Both the position numbers and the translations under genes were made by a program. The notes under the pieces are model-generated. The model saw nothing but the letters and a program-made list of their open reading frames with translations, was not told the DNA's origin and ran no database searches. From Georgenia thermotolerans (lineage in GTDB: Bacteria > Actinomycetota > Actinomycetes > Actinomycetales > Actinomycetaceae), in the NCBI RefSeq assembly GCF_009193185.1, contig NZ_VUKF01000007.1:1-64000 (forward strand): a DNA stretch of 64,000 nucleotides, given 5' to 3'. Position 1 is the stretch's first letter; each line of letters starts with the position of its first letter. Positions 9,229 to 17,592 of the stretch are shown piece after piece.

Positions 9229-10464
9229 ATGCCCCTGCTCGCGCCGCTCACCAGCGGGTCCACCCTGCGCGCGGGCGTCTTCCTCGTCGTCGGCGGCATC
9301 CTGCTGGGCGCCTACGTCGTGCTGGTGGTCGGCTTCGCCCAGATGGCCGCCGACCCTACCGTGCCCACCGCCGCGGTGGTGGCGCTCGTCGCGGTCACCG
9401 CCGTCATCGCCCTCGCCCCGGTCGCCCTGCGCCCCGTGCACGCGTTGGAGCGCCACGCCGCCCGGGCCCTGCTCGACGCCGACGTGCCACCCGAGCCCGC
9501 CCCCTCGCCGAACGCCCGGGCGCGCGGCGCCGCCTGGTACCTGCTGCACCTCGCCACAGGCGGGATCGCGACCTTCGCCGTCCTCGGCGCCGTGCCGATG
9601 GGCGTCGCGCTGCTGGTGTGGCAGCTGGACCGGGGCGAGCTGCTCCGCGCCCCGCTCGGGATCCTCGCCGGGCTCCCCCCGGTGCTCGCCGTGCCGGTGG
9701 CGCTCGTGCTCGTGACGGTGCCCGCCTACGTCGTCGCCGGCCTGCGGGCCGTCCTGCGACGGGCCGCCACGACGTTGCTCGGTCCCTCCGCCGCCGAGCG
9801 CATCGCCGCGCTCGAGGCCAGCCAGCGCCGGCTCGCCGCCCGCAACCGGCTCGCCCGGGAGCTGCACGACACGGTCGGGCACGCCCTGACCATCACCACC
9901 CTGCAGGCCGCCGCCGCGGCGCGGGCCTTCGACCGCGACCCCGCCTTCGCCCGGAGCGCCCTGGCGGCCATCGAGGAGACCGGCCGGGCCGCCGTCGCCG
10001 ACCTCGACCGTGTCCTCGGCCTGCTGCGCGCCGGCGAGGACCGCCAGGACCGGGACGACGACGCCCCCGTCCGGACGCTCGCCGACGTGCCCGCGCTCGT
10101 CGCCGAGGCGCGCCGGGCGGGCGCGGAGGTCACCCTCGAGCTGCCCGAGCCGGCCGCGCTCGCCGCGCTGGCGCCGGTGACGTCCCGGGAGGCCTTCGCC
10201 GTCCTGCGCGAGGCGGTGACCAACGCGCTGCGCCACGGCGGGCGGCGCCTGGCCGTCAGCGTCCAGGTAGGCGACGGCGGCCTGGAGCTGCGCGTGGACA
10301 ACGACCTGGCGACGACGGGCCGGTGGCGCCGGCGCGGCGCCGGGCGGGGGCTGGCCGGGCTGCGCGAGCGGGTCGGCCTGCTCGGCGGCGCGGTGCGATG
10401 GGGGCCGGCCGACGGCGGGTGGCGCCTGCGCGCGCACCTGCCTGACGAGGGGGTGGCGCGATGA
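9229..10464 (+). CDS. sensor histidine kinase, NarL/DesK type (HisKA_3)
   Basis: A 411-residue membrane kinase. Four hydrophobic segments lie in residues 12-172 (about 15-38, 47-67, 110-131 and 143-172). The HisKA_3 dimerisation motif ARELHDTVGHAL carries phospho-acceptor His213. The ATPase domain starts near residue 315 (VLREAVTNALRHGG) and ends with an unusually Gly/Arg-rich G-box (RGAGRGLAGLRERV). It overlaps its response regulator by four bases (ATGA). ATG 9229 is preferred over ATG 9133 because the longer form adds 32 low-complexity residues before the first membrane segment, and CACACT ends six bases before 9229. The signal is unknown. Confidence 0.88.
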   Translation: MPLLAPLTSGSTLRAGVFLVVGGILLGAYVVLVVGFAQMAADPTVPTAAVVALVAVTAVIALAPVALRPVHALERHAARALLDADVPPEPAPSPNARARGAAWYLLHLATGGIATFAVLGAVPMGVALLVWQLDRGELLRAPLGILAGLPPVLAVPVALVLVTVPAYVVAGLRAVLRRAATTLLGPSAAERIAALEASQRRLAARNRLARELHDTVGHALTITTLQAAAAARAFDRDPAFARSALAAIEETGRAAVADLDRVLGLLRAGEDRQDRDDDAPVRTLADVPALVAEARRAGAEVTLELPEPAALAALAPVTSREAFAVLREAVTNALRHGGRRLAVSVQVGDGGLELRVDNDLATTGRWRRRGAGRGLAGLRERVGLLGGAVRWGPADGGWRLRAHLPDEGVAR

Positions 10465-11129
10465 GCGTGCGGGTGCTGCTGGTCGACGACGAGGCGCTGG
10501 TGCGCGCCGGGCTCCGGGTCATCCTCGAGGGCGAGGCGGAACTCGAGGTGGTCGGGGAGGTGGCCGACGGCGCGGGCGTCGCCGACGCGGTGGGCAGGCT
10601 GGCGCCCGACGTCGTGCTCATGGACGTGCGGATGCCGCGCGTGGACGGCATCGCGGCGACCCGGGTGCTGGTCGAGCGGGCCGAGCGGGCCGGGGCGCGC
10701 GGGCCGCAAGTGCTCGTGCTCACGACGTTCGAGAACGACGACTACGTCTTCGACGCGCTGCGCGCCGGCGCCAGCGGCTTCCTGCTCAAGCGGGCCCGGC
10801 CCGAGGAGGTCATCGAGGCGGTGCGGGTGGTGGCCCGCGGGGACAGCCTGCTCTTCCCGGCCGCGCTGCGCCGCCTGGCCGCGGGGCGCGTGCACTCGGG
10901 CGCCGACCGGCTGACCCGGGCCGGCCTGACCGGCCGCGAGCAGGAGGTGCTCCGGCTGATGTGCGCCGGGCGGTCCAACGCCGAGATCGCCGCCGAGCTG
11001 TTCCTCGGCGTCGAGACCGTGCGGACCCACGTGGCCAACGTGCTGGCCAAGGTCGGCGCGCGCGACCGGACGCAGGCGGTCATCGCGGCGTACGAGGCCG
11101 GCTTCGTCGAACCGGGCCCGACGCCCTGA
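10461..11129 (+). CDS. response regulator, NarL/FixJ (LuxR) family
   Basis: A 222-residue response regulator paired with the overlapping kinase gene. The receiver has LLVDDE at the N-terminus, phospho-acceptor Asp55 in VVLMDVRMPR, the Thr of LTTFE and Lys in FLLKRARPEE. The LuxR helix-turn-helix (about 150-212) reads LTGREQEVLRLMCAG and FLGVETVRTHVANVLAK. The ATG overlaps the kinase stop, so translation is coupled. Such pairs often control an adjacent ABC exporter, but the next gene here encodes an unclassified membrane protein, which is a candidate target. Confidence 0.92.
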   Translation: MSVRVLLVDDEALVRAGLRVILEGEAELEVVGEVADGAGVADAVGRLAPDVVLMDVRMPRVDGIAATRVLVERAERAGARGPQVLVLTTFENDDYVFDALRAGASGFLLKRARPEEVIEAVRVVARGDSLLFPAALRRLAAGRVHSGADRLTRAGLTGREQEVLRLMCAGRSNAEIAAELFLGVETVRTHVANVLAKVGARDRTQAVIAAYEAGFVEPGPTP

Positions 11130-11229
11130 CGCCCTAGGGGGCGCCGTCCCCCAGCCGGGGGAGCACCGCCGAGCCCGTTCACCCGCCCAGGTGATCCGCG
11201 CCCGGCGCGGGCCCGGCAGCGTGGTCCGC

Positions 11230-12354
11230 ATGGAAACCACGCCTCGTCACATCCCATCGCCCCACCCGCCGGTCGCCGCCGAGCGGCCGCCGCGCCTGCC
11301 GCGCCCGACGCGCCACGCGCCGACCCGTCGGCGCCCGTGGGTGCCGCTGGTCGCCGCCGGCTACTGGGCCGCCGTCGCCCTGGTCGGTGTCCTCCTGCTC
11401 GCCACCCGCGCCGAGGTCGCCGTCGGCAGCGCCGGACCCACGGGCTTTCCCGCGCTCGTCGACGACGTCCCGCCCCGGGTGCTCCTGACCGCGGTCACCG
11501 CGCTCGCCGTCCTGGTGGCCGCCGCCGGGGCCTGGATGCTCCGCGCCGGCGCTCTGGCCGGCAGCGGGCGACTCACGGCCGCGCGGGCGGGCCGAGGCGC
11601 CGTCCTGGCGCTCGCCTGGGGGCTGCTGACGGTCGCGGCGCTCACGCTGCTCGACGCCGAGCTCCTCGCCCTGGTCGGCTACCTCCCGCTGCTGGTGGTC
11701 ACCGCGCCGTTCAGCGCCGAGATGCGCGCGAGCCTGGAGGCCGCACTCACCGCGGGGCTGCTGCTCGAGCTCGTCGTCGCCGTCGGCCTGGGGCTGTGGG
11801 CGGGCGCCGTGCTTGCCTACCAGCGGGCCACCGCCGTCCCGGGGCACTCGGCGCGCTGGACCACCCCGGCCGCCGCGGCGCGGTGGGGGCGCGTCGCGGC
11901 GTACGTGGCGGCCCTCGTCCCGGCCCTGTACGCGTTGAGCCGGTTCGTCTGGATGGTCTACCCGCTCGGCATCGACAGGGAGTTCTGGGAGGCCGGCCGC
12001 AGCGACCTCGTCGCCGGGGTGTGGCTGGGCGCGTTCGGCCTGGTCGGCGCCTGGCTGACGATCGGCCTCACCCGCCCCTGGGGGCGGCGGTTCCCCCGAT
12101 GGATCCCGGGCCTGGGCGGACGCCCGGTGCCCGTCGCCGCCGCGGTCGTGCCGGCCTGCGCCGTCGCCCTCCTCGTCGTCCCGGCCGGTGCGAGCATGCT
12201 GCTGAGCGTGCGGGACGAGCCGGCCGGGGTCCTCGCGGAGAGCTGGGCGGCCGTCGGACCGACTCTGCTGTGGCCGCTGTGGGGCGTGGCGCTGGCGGCC
12301 GCGGCGCTGGGCTACGCGCTCGCGCGGCGCGGGGAGCCGGTGAAGACCAGGTAG
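11230..12354 (+). CDS. polytopic membrane protein of unknown function
   Basis: A 374-residue integral membrane protein with about eight hydrophobic segments and an Arg/Pro-rich cytoplasmic N-terminus. I recognise no domain or catalytic motif. It follows the NarL-type two-component pair by 100 bases and may be its output, but no sequence proves this. ATG 11230 was chosen; CAGCGT ends seven bases upstream. The last 43 bases overlap the end of gtrA on the other strand, so the C-terminus GEPVKTR is encoded antisense to the GtrA terminus. Confidence 0.7.
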   Translation: METTPRHIPSPHPPVAAERPPRLPRPTRHAPTRRRPWVPLVAAGYWAAVALVGVLLLATRAEVAVGSAGPTGFPALVDDVPPRVLLTAVTALAVLVAAAGAWMLRAGALAGSGRLTAARAGRGAVLALAWGLLTVAALTLLDAELLALVGYLPLLVVTAPFSAEMRASLEAALTAGLLLELVVAVGLGLWAGAVLAYQRATAVPGHSARWTTPAAAARWGRVAAYVAALVPALYALSRFVWMVYPLGIDREFWEAGRSDLVAGVWLGAFGLVGAWLTIGLTRPWGRRFPRWIPGLGGRPVPVAAAVVPACAVALLVVPAGASMLLSVRDEPAGVLAESWAAVGPTLLWPLWGVALAAAALGYALARRGEPVKTR

Positions 12355-12926
12355 CGGTAGCAGACGTAGCGGAAGGCGGTCCCGAGCACCAGGCCGACGC
12401 CGTTGGCGGCGATGTTGTCCGCCAGCGGCGAGGTCAGGCCGAGCACGTAGTGGCTGACCGCGAGGCAGGCGACGGCGATCGCCATCCCGCCGAGGTTGAC
12501 GGCGATGAACATCGCCAGCTCCCGGGCCCGGGAGGAGCGCTTGCCGCCGGCGAAGGCCCAGTACCGGTTGCCCAGCCAAGCCACGAGCACCGAGACCGCC
12601 ACGGAGATCACCTTGGCGGTCAGCGGCTTGTCGCCGAGCAGCTCGCCGGGGCCGTAGCGCAGCAGGTTGAACAGGCCGACGTCGACGACGAACGCCGCGC
12701 CGCCGACCGCGCCGAAGCGGACGAGCTCGAGCAGCCAGGCGCCCAGGCTCTGCCCGCGCGTCAGCCGATGCACCAGGCCGGGCCGGGCAGCGGGCGCGGC
12801 CGGCGCTGCAGCTGCAGCGGACACGGCGGCCGGAGCGGACTCGGGCATGCCAGGGCCGGCGGGCACGCCGGCGCTCGGGGCCGCCGCCGGGCGACTCCCG
12901 GCGTCGGCAGAGCGGGACACGGTCAC
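12312..12926 (-). CDS. GtrA-family membrane protein
   Basis: A 204-residue membrane protein of the GtrA/DPMS family, whose members flip or help transfer polyprenyl-linked sugars for cell-wall glycans. The first 60 residues are Ala/Pro-rich and probably disordered. Four transmembrane helices follow, with the family features LVRFGAVGGAAFVVDVGLF at the first helix, LGNRYWAF after the second and YRYLVF at the end. A TAGGCT box six bases before the GTG start suggests a leaderless mRNA. The promoter is back to back with that of purK. The 3' end overlaps the upstream membrane protein gene convergently by 43 bases. Confidence 0.85.
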   Translation of the reverse strand: MTVSRSADAGSRPAAAPSAGVPAGPGMPESAPAAVSAAAAAPAAPAARPGLVHRLTRGQSLGAWLLELVRFGAVGGAAFVVDVGLFNLLRYGPGELLGDKPLTAKVISVAVSVLVAWLGNRYWAFAGGKRSSRARELAMFIAVNLGGMAIAVACLAVSHYVLGLTSPLADNIAANGVGLVLGTAFRYVCYRYLVFTGSPRRASA

Positions 12927-12932
12927 CCCCGA

Positions 12933-12952
12933 AGCCTAGACGCCGTTACAGT
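12933..12952. promoter_or_regulatory. divergent leaderless promoters of gtrA and purK
   Basis: Minus-strand TAGGCT (12933-12938) ends six bases before the gtrA GTG at 12926. Plus-strand TACAGT (12947-12952) lies eight bases before GTG 12961 of purK. The two -10 boxes are only eight bases apart, so polymerase binding at the two promoters should interfere. Confidence 0.45.
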
Positions 12953-12960
12953 CGATGCTC

Positions 12961-14181
12961 GTGGGAGCACCGGTAGTCGCAGTCGTGGGCGGGGGCCAGC
13001 TGGCCCGGATGATGCAGCAGCAGGCCATCGCATTGGGGGTGCACCTGCGGGTGCTCGTCGAGTCGCCGACGGTCTCCACCGCGCAGGTGGTCCCGGACGC
13101 GCCGGTCGGCGCGGCCGACGACGCCGCCGCCATCCGGAAGTTGGTCGACGGGGCCGCCGTCCTCACCTTTGAGCACGAGCACGTGCCCAATGACCTCCTC
13201 CGCGAGCTGGAGGCCGACGGCGTGCCCGTGCGCCCGGGCCCCGCCGCCCTCGTCCACGCCCAGGACAAGATCGTCATGCGCCGCCGCCTCACCGAGGTCG
13301 GCGCCCCCTGCCCGGCGTGGGCCGCGGTGAGCACCGAGGCGGAGCTGACCGAGTTCGGCGACGCCACCGGCTGGCCCGTCGTCGTCAAGACCGCCCGTGG
13401 CGGCTACGACGGCAAGGGGGTGCGGGTCGTGAACAACGCCGCCGAGGCGGCCGACTGGCTCGCCGCCCTCGCGCCCGGCGACGCGCTGCTGGCTGAGGAG
13501 AAGGTCCCGTTCACCCGGGAGCTGGCGGTGCTGGTCGCCCGCCGGCCCTCCGGCGGCGCCGACGGCGACGGCGAGGTCCGCGCCTGGCCGGTGGTGGAGA
13601 CCATCCAGGAGCACGGCGTGTGCAGCGAGGTGCTCGCGCCCGCGCCGGGCCTGTCGGCCGAGACCGCCGCCCGGGCGCAGGAGATCGGCGAGCGGATCGC
13701 CACCGGGCTCGGCGTGACCGGCGTGCTGGCGGTGGAGATGTTCGAGGTCCACCACGACGACGGCACCTCCCGCCTCGTGGTCAACGAGCTCGCCATGCGC
13801 CCGCACAACTCCGGCCACTGGACCATCGACGGCGCCGTGACCAGCCAGTTCGAGCAGCACCTGCGCGCCGTGCTCGACCTGCCGCTGGGAGAGACGGCGG
13901 CCACCGCCGAGCACGCTGTGATGGTGAACCTGCTCGGCTCGCAGCTCGAGGAGCCCCGGGCGGCCTACCCCACCCTCCTGGCCCGCTACCCCCAGGCCAA
14001 GGTGCACCTGTACGGCAAGGAGGTCCGCCCGGGCCGCAAGCTCGGCCACGTCACCGTCACCGGCGCGGACCTGGCGCAGGCTCGCGCCACCGCCCACGCC
14101 GCCGTCGCGCTGCTGCGCGGGGACGAGCACGTCGAGGGCGAGGACCTGGCGGCCGGCGACCTGGACACCGTGGACCGCTGA
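12961..14181 (+). CDS. purK: 5-(carboxyamino)imidazole ribonucleotide synthase
   Basis: ATP-grasp enzyme of purine synthesis that makes N5-CAIR from AIR, ATP and bicarbonate. The protein (406 residues) opens with VVAVVGGGQLARMM (AIR-binding Rossmann part). It has the ATP-grasp signature PVVVKTARGGYDGKGVRVV near residue 140, LAVEMFEV with the metal Glu, and NELAMRPHNSGHWTIDGA. Length is normal. GTG 12961 is preferred because TACAGT lies eight bases upstream; ATG 12955 in frame adds two residues. purE follows about 0.8 kb downstream, interrupted by an opposite-strand membrane gene, so the usual purEK pair has been split. Confidence 0.93.
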   Translation: MGAPVVAVVGGGQLARMMQQQAIALGVHLRVLVESPTVSTAQVVPDAPVGAADDAAAIRKLVDGAAVLTFEHEHVPNDLLRELEADGVPVRPGPAALVHAQDKIVMRRRLTEVGAPCPAWAAVSTEAELTEFGDATGWPVVVKTARGGYDGKGVRVVNNAAEAADWLAALAPGDALLAEEKVPFTRELAVLVARRPSGGADGDGEVRAWPVVETIQEHGVCSEVLAPAPGLSAETAARAQEIGERIATGLGVTGVLAVEMFEVHHDDGTSRLVVNELAMRPHNSGHWTIDGAVTSQFEQHLRAVLDLPLGETAATAEHAVMVNLLGSQLEEPRAAYPTLLARYPQAKVHLYGKEVRPGRKLGHVTVTGADLAQARATAHAAVALLRGDEHVEGEDLAAGDLDTVDR

Positions 14182-14185
14182 CCCC

Positions 14186-14215
14186 GACGCGCCTCGGGAG
14201 AAGCCTGGGCGCGTC
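14186..14215 (+). terminator. purK terminator hairpin
   Basis: Inverted repeat GACGCGCC (14186-14193) and GGCGCGTC (14208-14215), five bases after the purK stop. No T-tract follows, as is usual in high-GC actinobacteria. Confidence 0.45.
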
Positions 14216-14341
14216 TCGCGCTGCTGGCTGAAGAGAAAGTACGGATATCCCTTACGAGGTCTTCACCTAGCGATTCCGCACCTGGGGACTGCCGCACGCT
14301 CGACGTGGAGAATTACCAGACGAGGCACGCGACGTGAAGAT

Positions 14342-14363
14342 CCGCCGGGTCTACGCCCGGCGG
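14342..14363 (-). terminator. hairpin containing the stop codon of the membrane protein gene
   Basis: CCGCCGGG (14342-14349) pairs with CCCGGCGG (14356-14363). The six-base loop holds the TAG stop (14351-14353) of the minus-strand gene. The C-terminal codons therefore form part of the terminator. Confidence 0.45.
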
Positions 14364-14830
14364 GTCTGCTGGTCCGGCGCAGCCGGCGCCGCGGCGGCTC
14401 CCGACCAGCCACCGGCCGAGGGCAGCTGCTTGCGGGCGGCCGCCCGCGCCGACAGCACGCCGGCGGTGAGCAGCGCGCTCGCGGTCAGCACGTTGAGCCC
14501 GACGGCGACGGCCGCCCCGACCGAGCGTGGCCGCCAGGTCGACGGCTGGACGAGCGTGTCGAGCAACGCGGCACCGCCCATGACGGCGCAGACCCGGCCG
14601 GGCAGCGGGCTCTCCGCGTCCCCGAGCAGCGCTTGCCACAGCGCGCCGGCCGCGAGCGGCCACGGCGCGGAGAGCCCCGTGCCCAGTCCCAGGCCCTGCT
14701 GCACGGCGGCCGAGCCGGGCACCGTGCGACCGAAGGGCCGGCAGGGCGTCTCGGTGGAGACGGCGGTCAGGCCGCCGAACGCCGTGGCGCCGGCGAAGGC
14801 GGTGGCCGCCGTCGCGAGGGGTACGTCCAT
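14351..14830 (-). CDS. small membrane protein of unknown function
   Basis: A 159-residue Ala-rich protein with four probable hydrophobic helices (about 5-20, 42-68, 81-93 and 100-122) and a polar C-terminal tail rich in Ala, Pro and Gln. The start ATG is preceded by a clear ribosome binding site (AAGGAG, eight bases upstream). I recognise no family. It lies between purK and purE on the opposite strand, divergent from purE. A hairpin overlaps its stop codon. Confidence 0.6.
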   Translation of the reverse strand: MDVPLATAATAFAGATAFGGLTAVSTETPCRPFGRTVPGSAAVQQGLGLGTGLSAPWPLAAGALWQALLGDAESPLPGRVCAVMGGAALLDTLVQPSTWRPRSVGAAVAVGLNVLTASALLTAGVLSARAAARKQLPSAGGWSGAAAAPAAPDQQTRRA

Positions 14831-15000
14831 GGCGATGCTCCTTCGGAGGGCCGGTACGTGCCCGACCCAGCGTGCCAGCCCGGGGGCGGCGCGGCGCGGG
14901 CTGCGCCGAGAATGAACGGCCCCGCCGCCCGTCGGCGGGCGGTGGTTGACTGACGCCAGGAGCCGGCGGGGCCCCGCCGGCCAGAGCAGCGGGAGGCAAC

Positions 15001-15528
15001 GTGGGCGCCGTCGTCGGGATCGTCATGGGCTCGGACTCGGACTGGCCGGTGATGGAGGAGGCCGCCGACGTCCTGGCCGACTTCGGCGTCGAGGCCGAGG
15101 TCGACGTCGTCTCGGCGCACCGGATGCCCGCCGAGATGCTCGAGTACGGCCGCAGCGCCGCCGAGCGCGGTCTGCGGGTGATCATCGCCGGCGCGGGCGG
15201 CGCGGCGCACCTGCCCGGCATGCTCGCCGCCGTCACCCCGCTGCCGGTGATCGGGGTGCCGGTGCCGCTGCAGCACCTCGATGGGATGGACTCGCTGTTG
15301 TCCATCGTCCAGATGCCTGCCGGCGTGCCGGTCGCCACGGTGTCGGTCGGCGGGGCGAAGAACGCCGGCCTGCTCGCGGCCCGCATCCTCGGCTCCGGCA
15401 GCGACGACGACGCCGCCCGGGTCCGGGAGCAGATGGTCACCTACCAGGAGGGGCTGCGCCAGGTCGCGCAGGAGAAGGGCGCGCGCCTGCGCGCGCAGCG
15501 CGGGCACAAGATCGGCTTCGGTGGCTGA
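15001..15528 (+). CDS. purE: N5-carboxyaminoimidazole ribonucleotide mutase
   Basis: Class I PurE (175 residues) converting N5-CAIR, the product of PurK, into CAIR. The N-terminal [17 protein letters not shown] holds the substrate Ser and Asp residues. SAHRMPAEM carries the catalytic His, and [15 protein letters not shown] is the glycine-rich loop. Length is normal for the bacterial octameric enzyme. Start GTG with GGGAGG about six bases upstream. The next small gene overlaps its end by eight bases. Confidence 0.95.
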   Translation: MGAVVGIVMGSDSDWPVMEEAADVLADFGVEAEVDVVSAHRMPAEMLEYGRSAAERGLRVIIAGAGGAAHLPGMLAAVTPLPVIGVPVPLQHLDGMDSLLSIVQMPAGVPVATVSVGGAKNAGLLAARILGSGSDDDAARVREQMVTYQEGLRQVAQEKGARLRAQRGHKIGFGG

Positions 15529-15754
15529 GCGGGAGCTCGGCCGGGCGGTCCTGGGCTGGATCATGGTCGTGGCGGGCGCCGGCTTCGTCGTCGCCGGCCT
15601 CGTCGTGGGAGTGTGGCGCGGGGCCGACGGCGTGACGGGGCCGTTCCTCTACGCCGTCGCCCGGCTCCTCGCCGGCGGCGGGCTGTTCATCTACTTCGGC
15701 CGCCGGCTGGTCCGGCGGTGCCCGCGGCGTCCCAGCCGCGGCGTCAGCCGCTGA
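15521..15754 (+). CDS. small two-helix membrane protein
   Basis: A 77-residue protein that starts at a GTG inside the last codons of purE and overlaps it by eight bases, so it should be translated by coupling. It has two hydrophobic helices, one with [20 protein letters not shown] and the other around [14 protein letters not shown], and an Arg-rich C-terminal tail. I recognise no family. Its last 11 bases overlap the end of tadC on the opposite strand. Similar small membrane proteins after purE are plausible in relatives but cannot be checked here. Confidence 0.55.
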   Translation: MAERELGRAVLGWIMVVAGAGFVVAGLVVGVWRGADGVTGPFLYAVARLLAGGGLFIYFGRRLVRRCPRRPSRGVSR

Positions 15755-16649
15755 ACGCCTCCATGATGTCCATCGCCGCCGGACCCATGAGCACGATGAA
15801 CAGCACCGGCAGGATGCACAGGATCAGCGGGAAGATCACCTTGACCGGGATCTGCATGGCCTTCTCCTCGGCGCGCTGGCGCCGCTTGAGCCGCATCTCG
15901 TTCGCCTGGGTGCGCAGCACCTCGCCGATGGCGATGCCGTAGGTGTCGGCCTGGACGACGGCGCGCACGAACCGGCGCAGGTCGGCCACGTCGGTGCGGG
16001 TCGCCAGCGACTCGTAGGCCTGCCGGCGCGACTGGCCCACCTGGATGTCCTGCAGGGTGCGGACCAGCTCCTCGGCCAGCGGGCCCCGGCCGTTCTTGCC
16101 CGCCCGGGCCATGGCGGAGTCGAACCCCAGCCCGGCCTCGACGGCGATGGTCATCTGGTCCAGGGTGTCGGCCAGCTCGAGCTGGATCTGCTCGCCCCGC
16201 TCTTGGGCGCGGCTGTGCAGGAGCAGCTCGGGCAGGAAGTAGGCGACCACCACCACGACGGAGCCGATCAGGAGCGTCAGCGCGCCCGGCCGCGCCGAGG
16301 CATAGAGCACCACGAGCGTCGCGGCGCCCAGGCCGAGGAGCAGCTTGCCGGCCAGCAGCCGGTCCAGGGGCCAGGCCGCCGGGCGGCCGGCACGGGCGAG
16401 GAGCCGGTCGAGCAGCCGGATCGACGCGCCGGGGGTGAGCCGGCGGGCGAGCGCGGCCAGCCCGCCCGCGTCGGAGGCGAGCCCCGCCGCGGCCAGCTCG
16501 GCGGCGGCCGGGTCGCTCCGCTCGAAGCCGCGCTGGAGGTTGACGACCGTGCGCCGTCGGGCGGTGTTCGGGCCGGCGAGCAGCAGCCAGACCAGCACGG
16601 CGATCGCCGCAGTCAGCGCGGCGACGGCACCTAGGACCAGGGCGGGCAC
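15744..16649 (-). CDS. tadC: Tad pilus inner-membrane platform protein TadC
   Basis: A 301-residue type II secretion F-domain (GSPII_F) protein that forms the inner-membrane platform of the Flp/Tad pilus with TadB. Hydrophobic helices lie at about 4-25, 105-145 and 265-290. The F domain sits between them, with LADTLDQMTIAVEAGLGFDSA and the late motif ADTYGIAIGEVLRTQANEMR. It is the last gene of the pilus operon, 10 bases after tadB. Its 3' end runs into the small gene after purE. Confidence 0.88.
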   Translation of the reverse strand: MPALVLGAVAALTAAIAVLVWLLLAGPNTARRRTVVNLQRGFERSDPAAAELAAAGLASDAGGLAALARRLTPGASIRLLDRLLARAGRPAAWPLDRLLAGKLLLGLGAATLVVLYASARPGALTLLIGSVVVVVAYFLPELLLHSRAQERGEQIQLELADTLDQMTIAVEAGLGFDSAMARAGKNGRGPLAEELVRTLQDIQVGQSRRQAYESLATRTDVADLRRFVRAVVQADTYGIAIGEVLRTQANEMRLKRRQRAEEKAMQIPVKVIFPLILCILPVLFIVLMGPAAMDIMEAFSG

Positions 16650-16659
16650 GGGCGTCCTC

Positions 16660-17592
16660 TCAGAACTTGATCTTGACGGTCTTGCTCAGCCACACCCCGC
16701 CCACCACGAGCAGGACGACGGCGAGCCCCATGAGCCCGTAACCGAGCAGGCTCTGGGTGAACTTGGCGAGGTAGGCGGGGTTGGCCACCAGCAGGAACGC
16801 GACGATGCCGAACGGCAGCGCCATGAGGACGATCGCGGAGAGCTTCCCCTCGGCGCTCAGGGCCTTGACCTGGCGGCGGATCTGGTTGCGCTCGCGGATG
16901 GTGCGGCCCACGCCGTCGAGCACCTCGGCGAGGTTGCCGCCCACCTCCCGGTTGATGGCGATGGCCTGGGTGACCCAGTCGAAGTCCTCGCTGCCCATCC
17001 GGGCGGCGGTCTCGGCCAGCGCCTCGCCGAGCTCGCGGCCCACCCGGGTCTCGTTGATGACCCGCGCGAGCTCCTCGGAGGTGGGCTGCTCGGACTCCCG
17101 CGCCACCGAAGCCAGCGCCTGGGGGAGGCTGTGCCCGGCCCGCAGGCTGGACGCCATGAGCTGGAGCGAGTCGTCGAGCTGGTCGGCGAAGGCGGCCTGC
17201 CGCTTGCCGATGAGCATGCCGACCCGCACCCGCGCTCCGACGGGCACCAGGGCCGCGAGCACCAGCCCCAGCAGGGGACCGGCGAGCACGGCCCCGACCG
17301 CGCCGGCGACCACCATCCCCACGACGAGCAGCACGAGCAGGTCCTGCGGGCGGCTCTTGATCCCGGCCCGCTCCAGCGCCGCGACACCGGCCCCCGCGCG
17401 GCGGCGCTGCAGCGCCTTGGCGGCCGCCTCGGTGGTGAGCGCGGCGGCCCCGGCGAGCAGTCCCGGGCTCGGGGCGGCGCCGAGCCGGCGGCGGTCCAGC
17501 GGCAGGCGCGCGGGGCGCGGGCCGAGGAGGAGGTAGACGGCCACGCCGAGACCTAGCACGAGGGCGCCCAGGCCCAGTTGGAGCTGGATCAT
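16660..17592 (-). CDS. tadB: Tad pilus inner-membrane platform protein TadB
   Basis: A 310-residue GSPII_F protein, partner of TadC in the pilus platform. An N-terminal hydrophobic helix, two central helices (about 110-145) and two C-terminal ones frame the F domain. The domain carries LDDSLQLMASSLRAGHSLPQA and FDWVTQAIAINREVGGNLAE. The ATG start overlaps the tadA stop in ATGA, so I prefer it to the GTG 12 bases upstream. Confidence 0.88.
   Translation of the reverse strand: MIQLQLGLGALVLGLGVAVYLLLGPRPARLPLDRRRLGAAPSPGLLAGAAALTTEAAAKALQRRRAGAGVAALERAGIKSRPQDLLVLLVVGMVVAGAVGAVLAGPLLGLVLAALVPVGARVRVGMLIGKRQAAFADQLDDSLQLMASSLRAGHSLPQALASVARESEQPTSEELARVINETRVGRELGEALAETAARMGSEDFDWVTQAIAINREVGGNLAEVLDGVGRTIRERNQIRRQVKALSAEGKLSAIVLMALPFGIVAFLLVANPAYLAKFTQSLLGYGLMGLAVVLLVVGGVWLSKTVKIKF

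Noticed and set aside
14313-15440. A 375-codon minus-strand frame across purE
   Set aside because: It is antisense to a complete purE and joins an unrelated frame of the small membrane gene.
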